Shown one piece after another: positions 23,541-32,728 of a DNA stretch of 64,000 bases. The stretch comes from Actinokineospora auranticolor (GTDB lineage Bacteria > Actinomycetota > Actinomycetes > Mycobacteriales > Pseudonocardiaceae), in the NCBI RefSeq assembly GCF_002934265.1, contig NZ_PTIX01000001.1, positions 620,001-684,000 of the forward strand, written 5' to 3'. A program made the position numbers and the translations under genes. The notes under the pieces are model-generated. The model was not told where the DNA came from and ran no database searches. It saw only the letters and a list, made by a program, of their open reading frames with translations. Within the stretch, counting starts at the first letter, position 1. Every line of letters begins with the position of its first letter.

Positions 23541-26165
23541 CTAGAGCAACCCTTGTCTGCGCGCGGCCACCACGGCGTCCCGGCGCTGCCGGACGCCGAG
23601 CTTGCGGTAGATCCCGCGCAGGTGCGTCTTGACCGTGTTGGCCGAGACGAACATCGACTCCGCTATCTCGTCCACCGTCCGCATCGACGGCAGTTCCAGC
23701 AGCAGCTCCAGCTCCCGACTCGTGAGCGGGTCCGCGGTGGTGGCGTCCGCGGGCAGCGCGGACAGGGTGTCCACGGCGAACCGGTCCAGCCTGCCGAAGC
23801 GGCCCGCGCCCTCGGCGAGGATGTCCCGGACGGACCGGCGCGCGGTGAGGAAGGGCCGAATGGCCCGGATCGGCTCCGCGGCGCGCAGCGCGCGGGTGAC
23901 CGCCTCGTGCGCGCGTTGCGGGTTCTCGCCTCGGTCGACCAGCGTGGCCTCCAGCAGCCACGCCTCCACCGCCGTCGTGCCCGCCAGCGGGCTCAGGTCC
24001 CCGGCCAGCACGGGACCGAGCAGCCGTCGCGCCTGGATGACCCGGCCGTGGTGCGCGTGCGTTATCGCGTGCAGCACGGGTAGTTCCGCGTGCCCGCCCA
24101 GCGCGGACCCGGCCGCGTCGACCAGTTCCGCGGCCCGGCCCGGTTCGCCCACCCGCAGCGTCATGCGGACCAGGGTGGGCATCAGCATCGCGACCAGCTG
24201 CGGGCTCACCCGCCGCGCGGTCAGCCCGCGCCAGTGCTGCAGCGCGGTGCGGACCACGGTGTGCGGGTCGGCCGCGCCGTCGAACTCCGCGAACGCGGCC
24301 ATCGTGCGGCGGGCCAGCTCGATCGTCGGTTCCTGGTGCGCGGGCGCGGTCTCCGCGGCCAGCCTCGCCCACCGCCTCGCCTCGGCCGAGTCGCCCTGCT
24401 GGTAGGCGTACGCACCCAGTAGGACGTACGCCGTCGAGCACGGCCACTCCCGCTCCCAGTGGTGCGCCGCGGCCAGGTGCACCGCGCGGCCCGCCCGGCG
24501 GTCCATCTCCGGCAGGTCGCCGCGCAACGCCGCGGCGACCGCGAACTGCACCTTGGCCTGCAACGCCAGCCAGGGCAGGTTCTCCCGCAGGCACGACTGC
24601 ACCACCCGGCTCAGCTCGGACTCCGCGGCCTCCGGGTCGCCCGCCCACAGCGCCGTGGCACCGCGCGCCTGCCGGGTGAGCGTGTCGGCCGCGGCGTCCC
24701 CGGTGGGCGTCGCGCGGGCCTGCGGCAGCACGCCCGTGGCGTCCAGGTGGGCCCGTCGCGAGAGCACGGTCTCGTACACCGCACGCACGCGGTCCGTCCA
24801 CGGTGCCGCGTCGGTGTCGTCGATGCGGCCGAGGAAACCGTCCGCCGCCGCGGGATCGGGCGCCTCCAGCGCCGCGAACGCCGCCGTCACCGCGAAGGTC
24901 GGCTCCGCCAGCCGCTCGTCCGGCAGGGTGGCCAGCGCCGCGCGCAGCGGCGCGCCGTGTCCACGCAGGATCTGCCCGACCCCGTCGCCCGCCACCAGTT
25001 CCGCCACGAGTTCGGTGTCCTGGGCTTGAGCGGCGTGGTGCAGGGCGCTGGTCACGTCGCCCTCGGCGCGGAACCAGCGCGCCGCGCTCTGGTGCAGCCG
25101 CTGCGCCGCGCCGGGCCGGGTCCTGGCCAGCTCGGCGCGCAGGTGCTCGCGCAGCAGCGGGTGGTACCGGTACCACTCGCCCGGCACGTCGTCGCAGCGC
25201 GTCACCAGGAAGTTCGTGCGCGCCAAGCCGTGCAGCACGGTGCCCGCGTGCCGCTGTCCGGACAGCACCGAGGCCAGTTCCACCCCGACCCGGTCGCACA
25301 CGCTGGTGGACAACAGGAACTGCCTGGTCTGCGGCGGGTGCGCGCCGAGGACCTCCTCGGCGAAGTAGTCCCCGGCCAGCGGGTCCTCGGCCGGGAACGC
25401 CGTCAGCGAGCGGTTTTCGGCCGGTTGCCCGGCCAGCCAGAGCGCGGCCAGCCGGGTGCCCGCGACCCAGCCCCTGGTCAGGTCGAGCAGGTCCGCGAGC
25501 TCCGCCTCGGACAGCGCCACGTGGTGCTCGGCCAGCAGCGCCTCGGCTTCCGGTGCGGTGAGCGCGAGTTCGCGGCCGTCGATCTCGCGCAACCGCCCGT
25601 CCAGGCTCAGCTTGGACAGGTGCACCGGGGGCGTGCGGCCCGCCAGGACCAGTCGCAGGTGGTCCGGTGCGTGCCGGACCAGGGTGGTGAGCACGCCGAG
25701 GACCTGCTGGTCGGACAGCTCGTGCACGTCGTCGAGCACCAGGCAGGTCTGGTCGGCGAGGCCGTCCATGGCGCGCGTCAGGTCGCCGAACGGGTCGGCG
25801 GACTCCGGCGGCGGGCACTCGTCGCGGTCGTCCGCGCCCGCGAGCGCGGCGTGGATGGTCGTCCACAACCGCGTCGGGTCGTTGTCGTGCCGGTCCAGCG
25901 TGGCCCACCGCACCGGCCGGTCCGCGGGGCGGGTAGCCGCCCACGCGGCCAGCGCGGTGGTCTTGCCCGACCCGGCCGGACCGTGCACAACGGTCACCGC
26001 GGGCGGTGTGCCGGGGTCGGTCACGTGGGCGTCGAGCGCGGCGGCCAGGCGCTCGCGCCACGGCCGGGTCGCGGCGCTGGTGGGCACGCGGACCTTCCCG
26101 GCGGGCACGGTCGGCCGGTGCCCGGTTGTGTCGGAATGGGCGCGCATGTCGTTCAGGTCCCGCAT
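23541..26165 (-). CDS. Large MalT-like (LAL) ATP-binding LuxR-family regulator
   Basis: An 874-residue STAND-type transcription activator. A P-loop lies at about residues 67-74 (GPAGSGKT) and a Walker B LVLDDVHEL near residue 150; an arm of helical repeats follows to about residue 800. A C-terminal LuxR helix-turn-helix (TSRELELLLELP to NTVKTHLRGIYRKLGV) occupies the last 60 residues. ATG26165 is used, with AGAGGAG upstream; a start at 26213 is possible. Such proteins bind an inducer in the TPR-like region, hydrolyse ATP, oligomerise and switch on neighbouring genes. The downstream small membrane-protein operon is a plausible target. Confidence 0.9.
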   Translation of the reverse strand: MRDLNDMRAHSDTTGHRPTVPAGKVRVPTSAATRPWRERLAAALDAHVTDPGTPPAVTVVHGPAGSGKTTALAAWAATRPADRPVRWATLDRHDNDPTRLWTTIHAALAGADDRDECPPPESADPFGDLTRAMDGLADQTCLVLDDVHELSDQQVLGVLTTLVRHAPDHLRLVLAGRTPPVHLSKLSLDGRLREIDGRELALTAPEAEALLAEHHVALSEAELADLLDLTRGWVAGTRLAALWLAGQPAENRSLTAFPAEDPLAGDYFAEEVLGAHPPQTRQFLLSTSVCDRVGVELASVLSGQRHAGTVLHGLARTNFLVTRCDDVPGEWYRYHPLLREHLRAELARTRPGAAQRLHQSAARWFRAEGDVTSALHHAAQAQDTELVAELVAGDGVGQILRGHGAPLRAALATLPDERLAEPTFAVTAAFAALEAPDPAAADGFLGRIDDTDAAPWTDRVRAVYETVLSRRAHLDATGVLPQARATPTGDAAADTLTRQARGATALWAGDPEAAESELSRVVQSCLRENLPWLALQAKVQFAVAAALRGDLPEMDRRAGRAVHLAAAHHWEREWPCSTAYVLLGAYAYQQGDSAEARRWARLAAETAPAHQEPTIELARRTMAAFAEFDGAADPHTVVRTALQHWRGLTARRVSPQLVAMLMPTLVRMTLRVGEPGRAAELVDAAGSALGGHAELPVLHAITHAHHGRVIQARRLLGPVLAGDLSPLAGTTAVEAWLLEATLVDRGENPQRAHEAVTRALRAAEPIRAIRPFLTARRSVRDILAEGAGRFGRLDRFAVDTLSALPADATTADPLTSRELELLLELPSMRTVDEIAESMFVSANTVKTHLRGIYRKLGVRQRRDAVVAARRQGLL

Positions 26166-26470
26166 CGTGCGTTCTGCTCCTCTTCCGCTGTTCGTTGGCC
26201 GGGGTTCGCGCACATTCCGGTTTGCCCCATGCGATACCCGCGGCCACCTATATCCCCTTCTTTCGGCGAGTAGATCGTCGGTTCTTGATGACCGGCGTCA
26301 CCTCATGTGGGCGAAACGGCTCACAAAATGAGGCCGCGTGCTGAAATCATTGCGGCGTATGCCGGTGCGTAACCGCGATTGGAACCGCATTCACAGTTTC
26401 CCCGTGGAAAGTGGTAATGGTCTGCGCTCACCCGCCACGGGTGATGATCATGACCGCCGAACAGCGAAAA
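26166..26470. other. Intergenic region upstream of the LuxR-family gene, no gene seen
   Basis: About 300 bases, less GC-rich than surroundings, with no supported gene. It contains a perfect hairpin TCACCCG-CCA-CGGGTGA at 26428-26444. It lies between the start of the regulator (26165) and the terminator of the small membrane-protein gene, so it probably holds the regulator promoter; no confident -10/-35 pair could be picked. Confidence 0.5.
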
Positions 26471-26496
26471 CGCCCCGAGGCGCGGGCCTCGGGGCG
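26471..26496 (-). terminator. Intrinsic terminator of the NP-repeat small gene
   Basis: Perfect 10-bp stem CGCCCCGAGG/CCTCGGGGCG with a 6-base loop. On the minus strand it is followed by TTTTCGCTG, a short U-tract, 55 bases beyond the stop of the gene at 26551. Confidence 0.8.
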
Positions 26497-26550
26497 GTGT
26501 CGGGTGGTTCGGTCGGTCGTGCTCGGTCGGTTGTCGGTCCCGGTGTCGGT

Positions 26551-26766
26551 TCAGGTGAGGATGCGGGCGGCGCTCGCCGCGGCGGGCAGGGCCGCGGCGG
26601 CGACGGCCAGGCCGATGGCGCAGCACAGCACCACCAGCCTGGCCGCGGCGGGCATCCGCCGCCCGCGCCGCCCGGGCCGGTGGGGCTGCCCGGCACCAGG
26701 GGGGTTCAGAGGGTTGAGTGGGTTGAAGGGGTCGGCCGCCGCCAGTGCGTTCGTCAGGTTGGTCAT
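26551..26766 (-). CDS. Small membrane protein with Asn-Pro repeats
   Basis: A 71-residue protein starting at ATG26766 with a strong ribosome site (GAGAGG). Its N-terminus reads MTNLTNALAAADP followed by F-N-P-L-N-P-L-N-P-P, then a very basic stretch (RPGRRGRRM) and a single hydrophobic helix (residues 41-68, RLVVLCCAIGLAVAAAALP). The layout suggests an inner-membrane peptide with a cytoplasmic proline-rich head. A clean intrinsic terminator follows, so it is a monocistronic transcription unit. I do not recognise the family. Confidence 0.65.
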   Translation of the reverse strand: MTNLTNALAAADPFNPLNPLNPPGAGQPHRPGRRGRRMPAAARLVVLCCAIGLAVAAAALPAAASAARILT

Positions 26767-26962
26767 GTCGGACCTCTCGTCGGACCGGTGCGGACACCGG
26801 TGCCGGACCCGGCCGTAACGAGCGCCTCCGCGCGGCCCCGACTCCGCTTGGGGGCGCGCCGGGTCCGGCACCGGCGGACGGGCGCGGGGACCGTGGTGGC
26901 CCGGTGGTGGCCCCGGCTGCTCCGTCTGCGTCGATCATGTCGCCCCGCGCCGGGCCGGTTCG

Positions 26963-27706
26963 TCACCCGAACAGGAGGAGATCGGCACCGACGGTCAGCA
27001 CCCGCACTGCCGCGGCGTGCAGCCCGGGGGCCGCGACCAGGAAGTCCGCCGCGCCGGGCGTCCACGGCGCGCCTGCCGCGGTGCTGACCACCGCGCCCGC
27101 CTCGGCGGCGACCAGGCTCGCGCCGAGCAGGTTCTCGCTGTCGCGGCCGTACTGCCAGAACAGGTCCACCCGGCCCGCCGCCACGTCCGCCACCTGCCAC
27201 GACGTCGGCCCGAGGTTGCGCACGGCGGCCACGGTGTCCAGCACCCGGGGCAGCGCGAGCCCGGCCAGCCGGTTCGCGTCGGGCTGCCGGACGTGCGGGT
27301 GGCTCGTGGCGGCGAGCGCGGCGGCCGGGTCGGTCTTGGTCGACGGCCGGATCGGCGCGCCGTCGCGGTGCGCGCCGCCCCCGGCCACGGCGGTGTAGGT
27401 CTCGCCGAGGTGGGGGGAGTGCAGGACGGTGAGGGTCGGGACCTCGTCGACGAGGAGGGCGACGGACACGCACCACTGGGGGAGACCCTGCAGGTACTGC
27501 ACGGCGCCGTCCAGCGCGTCGACGACCCAGCAGCCGCCTGCGGGGGTGAGCGGGTCGAGCCGCCCGCGCAGCGCCGCGCACAGGGCGTCGTCGAGCTCGG
27601 TGAACTCGCGGTGCAGGGCGTCGAGGGTGTCCGGGGCGGTGGTGCCGCGGCGGTCGGGGATGGTCGCGGCGACCGTGCGGACGATCTTGGTCACGGTGTG
27701 CAACAT
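26963..27706 (-). CDS. Inositol monophosphatase-family protein with altered metal motif
   Basis: A 247-residue protein of the IMPase/FIG superfamily. The motif that is normally D-P-x-D-G-T reads VVDALDGAVQY (about residues 62-72), so the first Pro and the Thr are changed although both Asp are kept. The downstream W-Q-V-A-D-V-A-A-G-R-V-D motif (about 170-181), with its metal-binding Asp, is normal. The E-E metal loop upstream is replaced by a shortened segment (FTELDDAL). Closely similar short IMPase-like proteins occur in streptomycetes. Phosphatase activity is uncertain. It is divergent from the Lrp-type regulator, which may control it. Confidence 0.8.
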   Translation of the reverse strand: MLHTVTKIVRTVAATIPDRRGTTAPDTLDALHREFTELDDALCAALRGRLDPLTPAGGCWVVDALDGAVQYLQGLPQWCVSVALLVDEVPTLTVLHSPHLGETYTAVAGGGAHRDGAPIRPSTKTDPAAALAATSHPHVRQPDANRLAGLALPRVLDTVAAVRNLGPTSWQVADVAAGRVDLFWQYGRDSENLLGASLVAAEAGAVVSTAAGAPWTPGAADFLVAAPGLHAAAVRVLTVGADLLLFG

Positions 27707-27776
27707 GGGACAAGCGTGGTCGCGGGTGCTCGGTTATGGTGCCTGTGAGCGTCGCAGTGAGCGGAAGTGGACACCC

Positions 27777-28685
27777 GTGGTCGAGGAGTTGGGTGATTTC
27801 GATCAGCGCGTTGCCTCGGCCCTGCAGGTCGACGGCCGCGCCGCGCCCGGCCGCCTGGCCGAGGTGCTCGGCGTCTCGCCGCGCACGGTCACCCGGTCGC
27901 TGACCCGCCTGGCGGACCGGATCCGGGTCGTGCGGGTGCCGGACCCGCGCCACGGCCTGCCCGCGGTCACTCTGCTGCGGGTGCGGGTGTTGCGCGGTCG
28001 GGTGGAGCGCTTCGCGGACGCGCTGTCCCAGCATCCGGAAACCCTCTTCGTCGACATCCTCGAAGGCGGGGAGGAAATTAGCGCCGTCGTGGTCGGACCT
28101 AAACCGCATCTGCCGACCGCGGGCGCCATTACCAATGTCCAGGTGCTGTCGGTGCTGCACGTATTCTCCGATGCCGCGGACTGGCGCACGGGCCGCTTGT
28201 CGAAAGCGGAAGTCGAGGCGTTGACCCCGCCGCCCGCGACCGGGGCGCACGCCCCGGACGAACAGGACCGGCGATTGCTGGAACTGTTGACAAAGGACGC
28301 TCGAACGGGACCGTCCGCGTTGTCCGTCGCGTTGGGCGTGCCGGAATCCACGCTGCGCAGGCGAATGGACCGGCTCACTTCGGCCGGATTGGTCCGGACC
28401 TGCGTGGTGGCCGATCCGCGACTGTTCGGTCTCCAAGTGGACGCCAACCTCTGGCTGACCGTCCCACCCGGACGGTTGGCCGAGATCGGCGGCAGGCTCG
28501 CCCGCGACCCGATGGTGCACGGCGTGCTCGCCACGACCGGGCCGACCAACCTGATGGCGGCCGTGTTCTGCCGCGACTTACCCGCGCTCTACGACTTCGT
28601 CACCCGGCTCGACGGCGTGCCCGCCGCGGAGGTGACGGTGGTGGGCGGCGCGGTGAAGCGCGCGGGGCACCGGCACCCGGTCTGA
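27777..28685 (+). CDS. Lrp/AsnC-family regulator with two helix-turn-helix/ligand modules
   Basis: A 302-residue protein made of two tandem AsnC units. Each has a winged helix (FDQRVASALQVDGRAAPGRL with VSPRTVTRSLTRL; EQDRRLLELLTKDARTGPSA with VPESTLRRRMDRL) followed by a RAM-like ligand domain. Tandem AsnC regulators are frequent in actinobacteria and usually answer amino acids or related effectors. GTG27777 was chosen because it sits just before the first helix; upstream in-frame starts would only add unrelated residues. A strong hairpin follows the gene, and it is divergent from the IMPase-like gene across 70 bases. Confidence 0.88.
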   Translation: MVEELGDFDQRVASALQVDGRAAPGRLAEVLGVSPRTVTRSLTRLADRIRVVRVPDPRHGLPAVTLLRVRVLRGRVERFADALSQHPETLFVDILEGGEEISAVVVGPKPHLPTAGAITNVQVLSVLHVFSDAADWRTGRLSKAEVEALTPPPATGAHAPDEQDRRLLELLTKDARTGPSALSVALGVPESTLRRRMDRLTSAGLVRTCVVADPRLFGLQVDANLWLTVPPGRLAEIGGRLARDPMVHGVLATTGPTNLMAAVFCRDLPALYDFVTRLDGVPAAEVTVVGGAVKRAGHRHPV

Positions 28686-28720
28686 GGTGCCCGGTACGGA
28701 CCCGGGTCCGGGTCGGACAA

Positions 28721-28751
28721 GTCATCCCCGGGGGTCCTCCCCGGGGATGAC
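28721..28751 (+). terminator. Perfect 13-bp stem-loop after the Lrp-type gene
   Basis: Arms 28721-28733 and 28739-28751 (GTCATCCCCGGGG/CCCCGGGGATGAC) with loop GTCCT. A 14-bp palindrome CGGACCCGGGTCCG at 28697-28710 stands just before it. Either could also act as an operator of the following hydrolase gene. Confidence 0.65.
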
Positions 28752-28787
28752 GTCGGCTCAGCGCCGGGCGGCTTAGCGTCCGGGGGT

Positions 28788-30028
28788 GTGGGGATGATGG
28801 TGTTCAGGCGCGTGAGCGCGGTTCTCGTCGTGGCGGTCGGGCTCGTGGTCGCGGCGGCGGCGGGGTTGACCGGGGCGGTGGTCGTCGCGGCGGTGACCGA
28901 CCGGCTGTGGCTGATCGCGGCCGCGGGTTTCGCGGCGTTCGCGGTGGTGATGGCCGCCGCCGGGTGGGCCGGGTTCGCGGTCGGCGGGGCGGGGCGGGCG
29001 TGGCGCGACGGGAGCGTGCTGGCCGGGGTCGTCACGGTCGCGGTGACGGTGGTCTGCGCCGTGCTGCTCAACGCGCCCGCGGTGCCGCCCGACGCGGCCG
29101 TGCCCGGGGACGTCCGGTTCTGGCAGCTGCCCACCGGGTCGCGCCTCGCCTACGTGTACGAGCCCGCGCAGGGGACCAAGCGCGCGAACCCGTGGTGCTG
29201 CTGCACGGCGGGCCCGGCACGCCCGCCGAGGGGATCTCGGCCACGGGGCGGGCGCTGGCCGCGGCGGGCTTCGACGTCTACTCCTACGACCAGCTCGGCT
29301 CCGGCCGCTCGACCCGCCTCGACGACCCGTCCGGCTACACCGTCGCCCGGCACGTCGCCGACCTGGAGGCCGTCCGCGACCGGCTCGGCGCCGGGAAGCT
29401 CGTGCTGGTCGGGCAGTCGTGGGGCGGGTCGCTGGCCGCCCAGTACCTCGCGGCGCACCCGGACCGCGTGGCGCGCGCGGTGTTCGCGTCACCGGGCGAG
29501 CTGTGGCCGCGCGCGTGGCGGGACGGGGTGGGCGAGCCCAGGCTCAACCGGGCGCAGCGGGACCGCCGGGACGACCTGGTGACCTCGCCGCGGTTGCTGC
29601 TGGCCTCGGCGCTGCTGTCGGTCAACCCCCGGGCCGCGCACGACTTCCTCGGCGACGCGGAGGCCGACCGGCGGATGCGGGAGATCGGCGTGGCGATCAA
29701 GGACGCGACCGGCTGCCCCGGCGCGCCACCGGCGGCCGTGCACGACAACCCGCCCGGCTTCTACGCCAACCAGCGGACCGTCGCCGACTTCGACGACGTC
29801 CCCGACCCGCGCCCGGCGCTGCGCGCGGTCCGGGTGCCCGCGCTGGTGCTGCGCGGGGAGTGCGACTACATCAAGGAAGCGGTCACGGCCGAGTACACCG
29901 CTGTCCTCGCCGGCGCCACGCTGGTCACCGTTCCCGGCGCGGGCCACAACATCGCCGCGGCCCGCCCGGACGCCCACCGCGACCTGATCACCGCCTTCCT
30001 CCTGGACGAACCGCTTCCCCAGCCGTGA
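28788..30028 (+). pseudogene. Membrane-anchored alpha/beta hydrolase interrupted by a one-base deletion
   Basis: The frame beginning at GTG28788 (ATG28794) encodes three to four membrane helices and runs up to YEPAQGTKRA. At 29183-29186 the coding sense moves to another frame (EPVVLLHGGPGTPAEG), which continues with GQSWGGSLA (nucleophile Ser) and VPGAGHNIAAARPDAH (catalytic His) to a stop at 30028. Adding one base near 29184 would restore a single protein of about 410 residues. So the gene is either a recent single-base-deletion pseudogene or a sequence error in a GCGCGCG run. The catalytic half is otherwise intact. Its 3' end overlaps the convergent FkbM gene by 41 bases. Confidence 0.82.
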
Positions 30029-30746
30029 ACAGGTAGTTGCGGTGACCGTCGACCAGCCCCGGTACCGGCTGCCAGGCGCCGCGCCAGACCCGCGGTCGGT
30101 AGCCGAACTCGCCGAGCCACGCGAGGAACTCCGGTGGGGCGAGGCCGTAGCGGGCCAGGTGGCGGGGCTCGACCTCCAGCAGCAACGCCGGGCGGTCGCG
30201 GCCCAGCAGGTCCGCGCCGCCGCGCAGGACCGACCACTCGGAACCCTCGGTGTCCGCCTTGACGAAGTGGACCCGCGGCAGGCCGAGCCGGGCGGCGAAG
30301 TCGTCGAGGCGCTCGGTCGGGGTGCGCACCTCGACCTGCGCGTCGAACTCCCGGTTGGCGCCCAGCGCGGCGGTGCCGCCGGTGAGGAAGGCCCGGCCGG
30401 TGACGAACCGGGGACCGCGCAGGGGCACGCTCAGGTGGGACCGACCGGTCACCTCGGCCAGCGCCAGGGCGTGCGCCCGGACCGCGGGGCCGCGCCGCAG
30501 CGCCAGCAGCTCGGAAACCGCGCGGTGGGCGAAGACCAGCGGTTCGATGCTGTGCACCTGACCGCCCGGACCGACGAGGCGGGCCAGCTCCGCGGTGTAG
30601 ATCCCCGCTCCCGCGCCGATGTCGAGGCACACGTCACCCGGTCGCACCAGCGCCGAGAGGCCCAGCACCTCGCTCTCCACCCACGGCGTCAGCCGGGCCA
30701 GCGCCCGGGTCGTCAGGGAAACCGCTTGGTCCACAAGGGAAGTCAC
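29988..30746 (-). CDS. FkbM-family SAM-dependent methyltransferase
   Basis: A 252-residue methyltransferase. Motif I is VCLDIGAGAGIYT (about residues 40-52), and a FkbM-type core follows: VHFVKADTEGSEWSVLRG (about 165-182), with the E-S/T-E region preserved as D-T-E-G. FkbM enzymes O-methylate sugars or secondary metabolites. GTG30746 gives the usual start just before the first helix. It is monocistronic and convergent with the broken hydrolase. No biosynthetic cluster adjoins it; acceptor unknown. Confidence 0.88.
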   Translation of the reverse strand: MTSLVDQAVSLTTRALARLTPWVESEVLGLSALVRPGDVCLDIGAGAGIYTAELARLVGPGGQVHSIEPLVFAHRAVSELLALRRGPAVRAHALALAEVTGRSHLSVPLRGPRFVTGRAFLTGGTAALGANREFDAQVEVRTPTERLDDFAARLGLPRVHFVKADTEGSEWSVLRGGADLLGRDRPALLLEVEPRHLARYGLAPPEFLAWLGEFGYRPRVWRGAWQPVPGLVDGHRNYLFTAGEAVRPGGRR

Positions 30747-30908
30747 GGCACCGACGCTAGGCGCCGGTGGGCGCCGTGCCGTCCCGCGCGGGAGCCCGGC
30801 CCCGGCCCCCGCCAAGGGGTGCCCGACGGGTGGTGTGGCTCCCAAGAGTGATGATCACGAACCCCATCGGGGGACCGCACCCGGCGCGCGGCGCCCTACC
30901 GTGGGGGT

Positions 30909-32021
30909 ATGCACACGCGGAACGGACAGCGGGCGACCGTGGTGGCGGCGACCGCGGTGTTCGTGGCGGCCGCCGCCTCGGCCGGTGGGGTGATCTCGGG
31001 GCGGTTGTGGGACTGGGCCGTGTGGCCGGTCGCGGTGGCGCTCGGCGCGGCCGTCGCGGGGCCGCTGCCGTGGTGGCGGACAAGACCCTTCCCGGCGTGG
31101 CTGGTGGCCTGCGCCGCGACGGTGGCGACGCGGCTGCTGGAGGTCTGGCTCGCGGTCCCGCCCGGCCTGCTGACCACCGCCGCGGTCTTCGCGCTGACCC
31201 CGCTGCTGGTCGGCGTCGGCATGGCCCTGCGCCGCCCCCGCGCGCTGGCGGTCGCGGCGATCACGGTGGTGGTCATGGCGTTCACCCAGCCCGGCGCCGA
31301 CTTCGGCGTCGTGCTGCTCGCCGCCGTGACCGCGACCCTGCTGGGCATGGCCACCGCCGCGCGGAGCCGGGCGGAGGCCGAACTGGACCGGGAACGGCTG
31401 CGCCAGGAGACCCTCGCCGCCCGGGCCCGGATCGCCCGGGAACTGCACGACGTCGTGGCGCACCACATGTCGCTCGTCGCCGTCCGCGCGGAAACCGCGC
31501 CGTACCGGCTCGCCGAGGTGCCCGACGCGACCGCCGCCGAGTTCGCCGACATCGCCGCCGCGTCCCGGTCCGCGCTGGCCGAGATGCGGGTGCTGCTCGG
31601 CGTCCTGCGCGCCGACACCGAGGCCGACCGCGCGCCCCAGCCCACCGTCGCCGACCTGCCCGACCTGGTCGACCGCGCCCGCGCGTTGGGCGCCGAGGTC
31701 CACCTGGCGCTCGACGAGCCGAGTCGCGGGCTGTCCGGTGTCCGCGCGCTCGCCGTGCACCGGATCGCGCAGGAGGCGTTGAGCAACGCCGTCGCGCACG
31801 CGCCCGGGCAGGCCGTCGACCTCTCGATCACCACGGCGGGCGGGGTGGTGGTCGTCGAGTCGCGCAACCGGCTCACCAGCACCGCGCACGGCACCGGGCT
31901 CGGGGTGCTCGGGATGCGGGAACGGGCCGAACTCCTCGGCGGCACCCTGGTGGTGGACCGGACCGGCGACGAGTTCCTGGTCCGCGCGGAGATCCCCGTC
32001 CCCCGCGCGGAGACCGCGTGA
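30909..32021 (+). CDS. NarL-type membrane sensor histidine kinase (HisKA_3)
   Basis: A 370-residue kinase. The first 150 residues contain about five membrane helices and almost no sensor loop. A coiled segment (RAEAELDRERLRQETLAAR) leads to the HisKA_3 box IARELHDVVAHHMS, whose His is the phosphorylation site. The ATPase part has an N-box (QEALSNAVAHAP) and GLGVLGMRERAELLGG. It is followed by its response regulator with a 4-base GTGA overlap. Intramembrane sensing of envelope or antibiotic stress is usual for this architecture; the signal is unknown. Confidence 0.93.
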   Translation: MHTRNGQRATVVAATAVFVAAAASAGGVISGRLWDWAVWPVAVALGAAVAGPLPWWRTRPFPAWLVACAATVATRLLEVWLAVPPGLLTTAAVFALTPLLVGVGMALRRPRALAVAAITVVVMAFTQPGADFGVVLLAAVTATLLGMATAARSRAEAELDRERLRQETLAARARIARELHDVVAHHMSLVAVRAETAPYRLAEVPDATAAEFADIAAASRSALAEMRVLLGVLRADTEADRAPQPTVADLPDLVDRARALGAEVHLALDEPSRGLSGVRALAVHRIAQEALSNAVAHAPGQAVDLSITTAGGVVVVESRNRLTSTAHGTGLGVLGMRERAELLGGTLVVDRTGDEFLVRAEIPVPRAETA

Positions 32022-32728
32022 TCACCGTGGTCGTGGTGGACGACCAACCGGTGGTGCGCGAGGGGTTCGCCGCGCTGCTGGACCGCCAGGACGACATCTG
32101 CGTCGCGGGCACCGCGGGCGACGGCGAACACGCCTTGGCGCTGTGCGGGCGGGAACGGCCGGACGTGGTGCTCATGGATGTCCGGATGCCCGTCCTCGAC
32201 GGGGTCGCCGCGACCGGCAGGCTGGTGGCGGACCACCCGGACACCCGGGTCCTGATGCTCACCACCTTCGACATCGACGAGTACGTCTACGCGGCGCTGC
32301 GCGCGGGCGCGAGCGGCTTCCTGCTCAAGGACGCGACCGCGGCCGACCTCGTCGCCGCCGTCCGCGCGGTCGCCTCGGGCGGCGCACTCCTGGCCCCGAC
32401 CGTCACCCGCCGCCTCGTCGAGCGGTTCGTGGCGCAGGACCCGCTGCCACCGGACAGCACCGCGATATCCCGGCTGACACCCCGCGAACGGGAAGTCCTC
32501 ACCCTGGTGGCGCGTGGGCTGTCGAACGCGGAGGTGGCCCGCGCGCTGCACCTGGCCGAGGAGACGATCAAGACCCACGTCGGCCGGGTCCTCGGCAAGC
32601 TGGGGCTGCGGGACCGCGTGCAGGCCGTGGTCTTCGCCTACGAGAACGGCGTCGTCACGCCGCGGGCGGGCGGCTACGGTCGACCGCGTGCCCCGACTCG
32701 CCATGGTGAACCTCAAAGCCCGGGATGA
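32018..32728 (+). CDS. NarL/FixJ-family response regulator
   Basis: A 236-residue regulator. The receiver domain has DDQ at the N-terminus, phospho-acceptor Asp in DVVLMDVRMP (about residue 54), Thr in MLTTF and Lys in FLLKD. A LuxR-type DNA-binding domain occupies residues 150-210 (LTPREREVLTLVARGLSNAEVA, then ETIKTHVGRVLGKLGL). The start GTG32018 overlaps the kinase stop. The last 20 residues overlap the next gene, which begins inside this frame, implying co-transcription. Confidence 0.94.
   Translation: MITVVVVDDQPVVREGFAALLDRQDDICVAGTAGDGEHALALCGRERPDVVLMDVRMPVLDGVAATGRLVADHPDTRVLMLTTFDIDEYVYAALRAGASGFLLKDATAADLVAAVRAVASGGALLAPTVTRRLVERFVAQDPLPPDSTAISRLTPREREVLTLVARGLSNAEVARALHLAEETIKTHVGRVLGKLGLRDRVQAVVFAYENGVVTPRAGGYGRPRAPTRHGEPQSPG

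Noticed and set aside
26428-26444. Hairpin TCACCCG-CCA-CGGGTGA thought to be related to TCACC-ACCCGCCAG-GGGTGA near the lasso promoter (53986-54005)
   Set aside because: Arms differ in spacing and sequence; similarity is what GC-rich inverted repeats give by chance. Kept only as a note in the intergenic entry.
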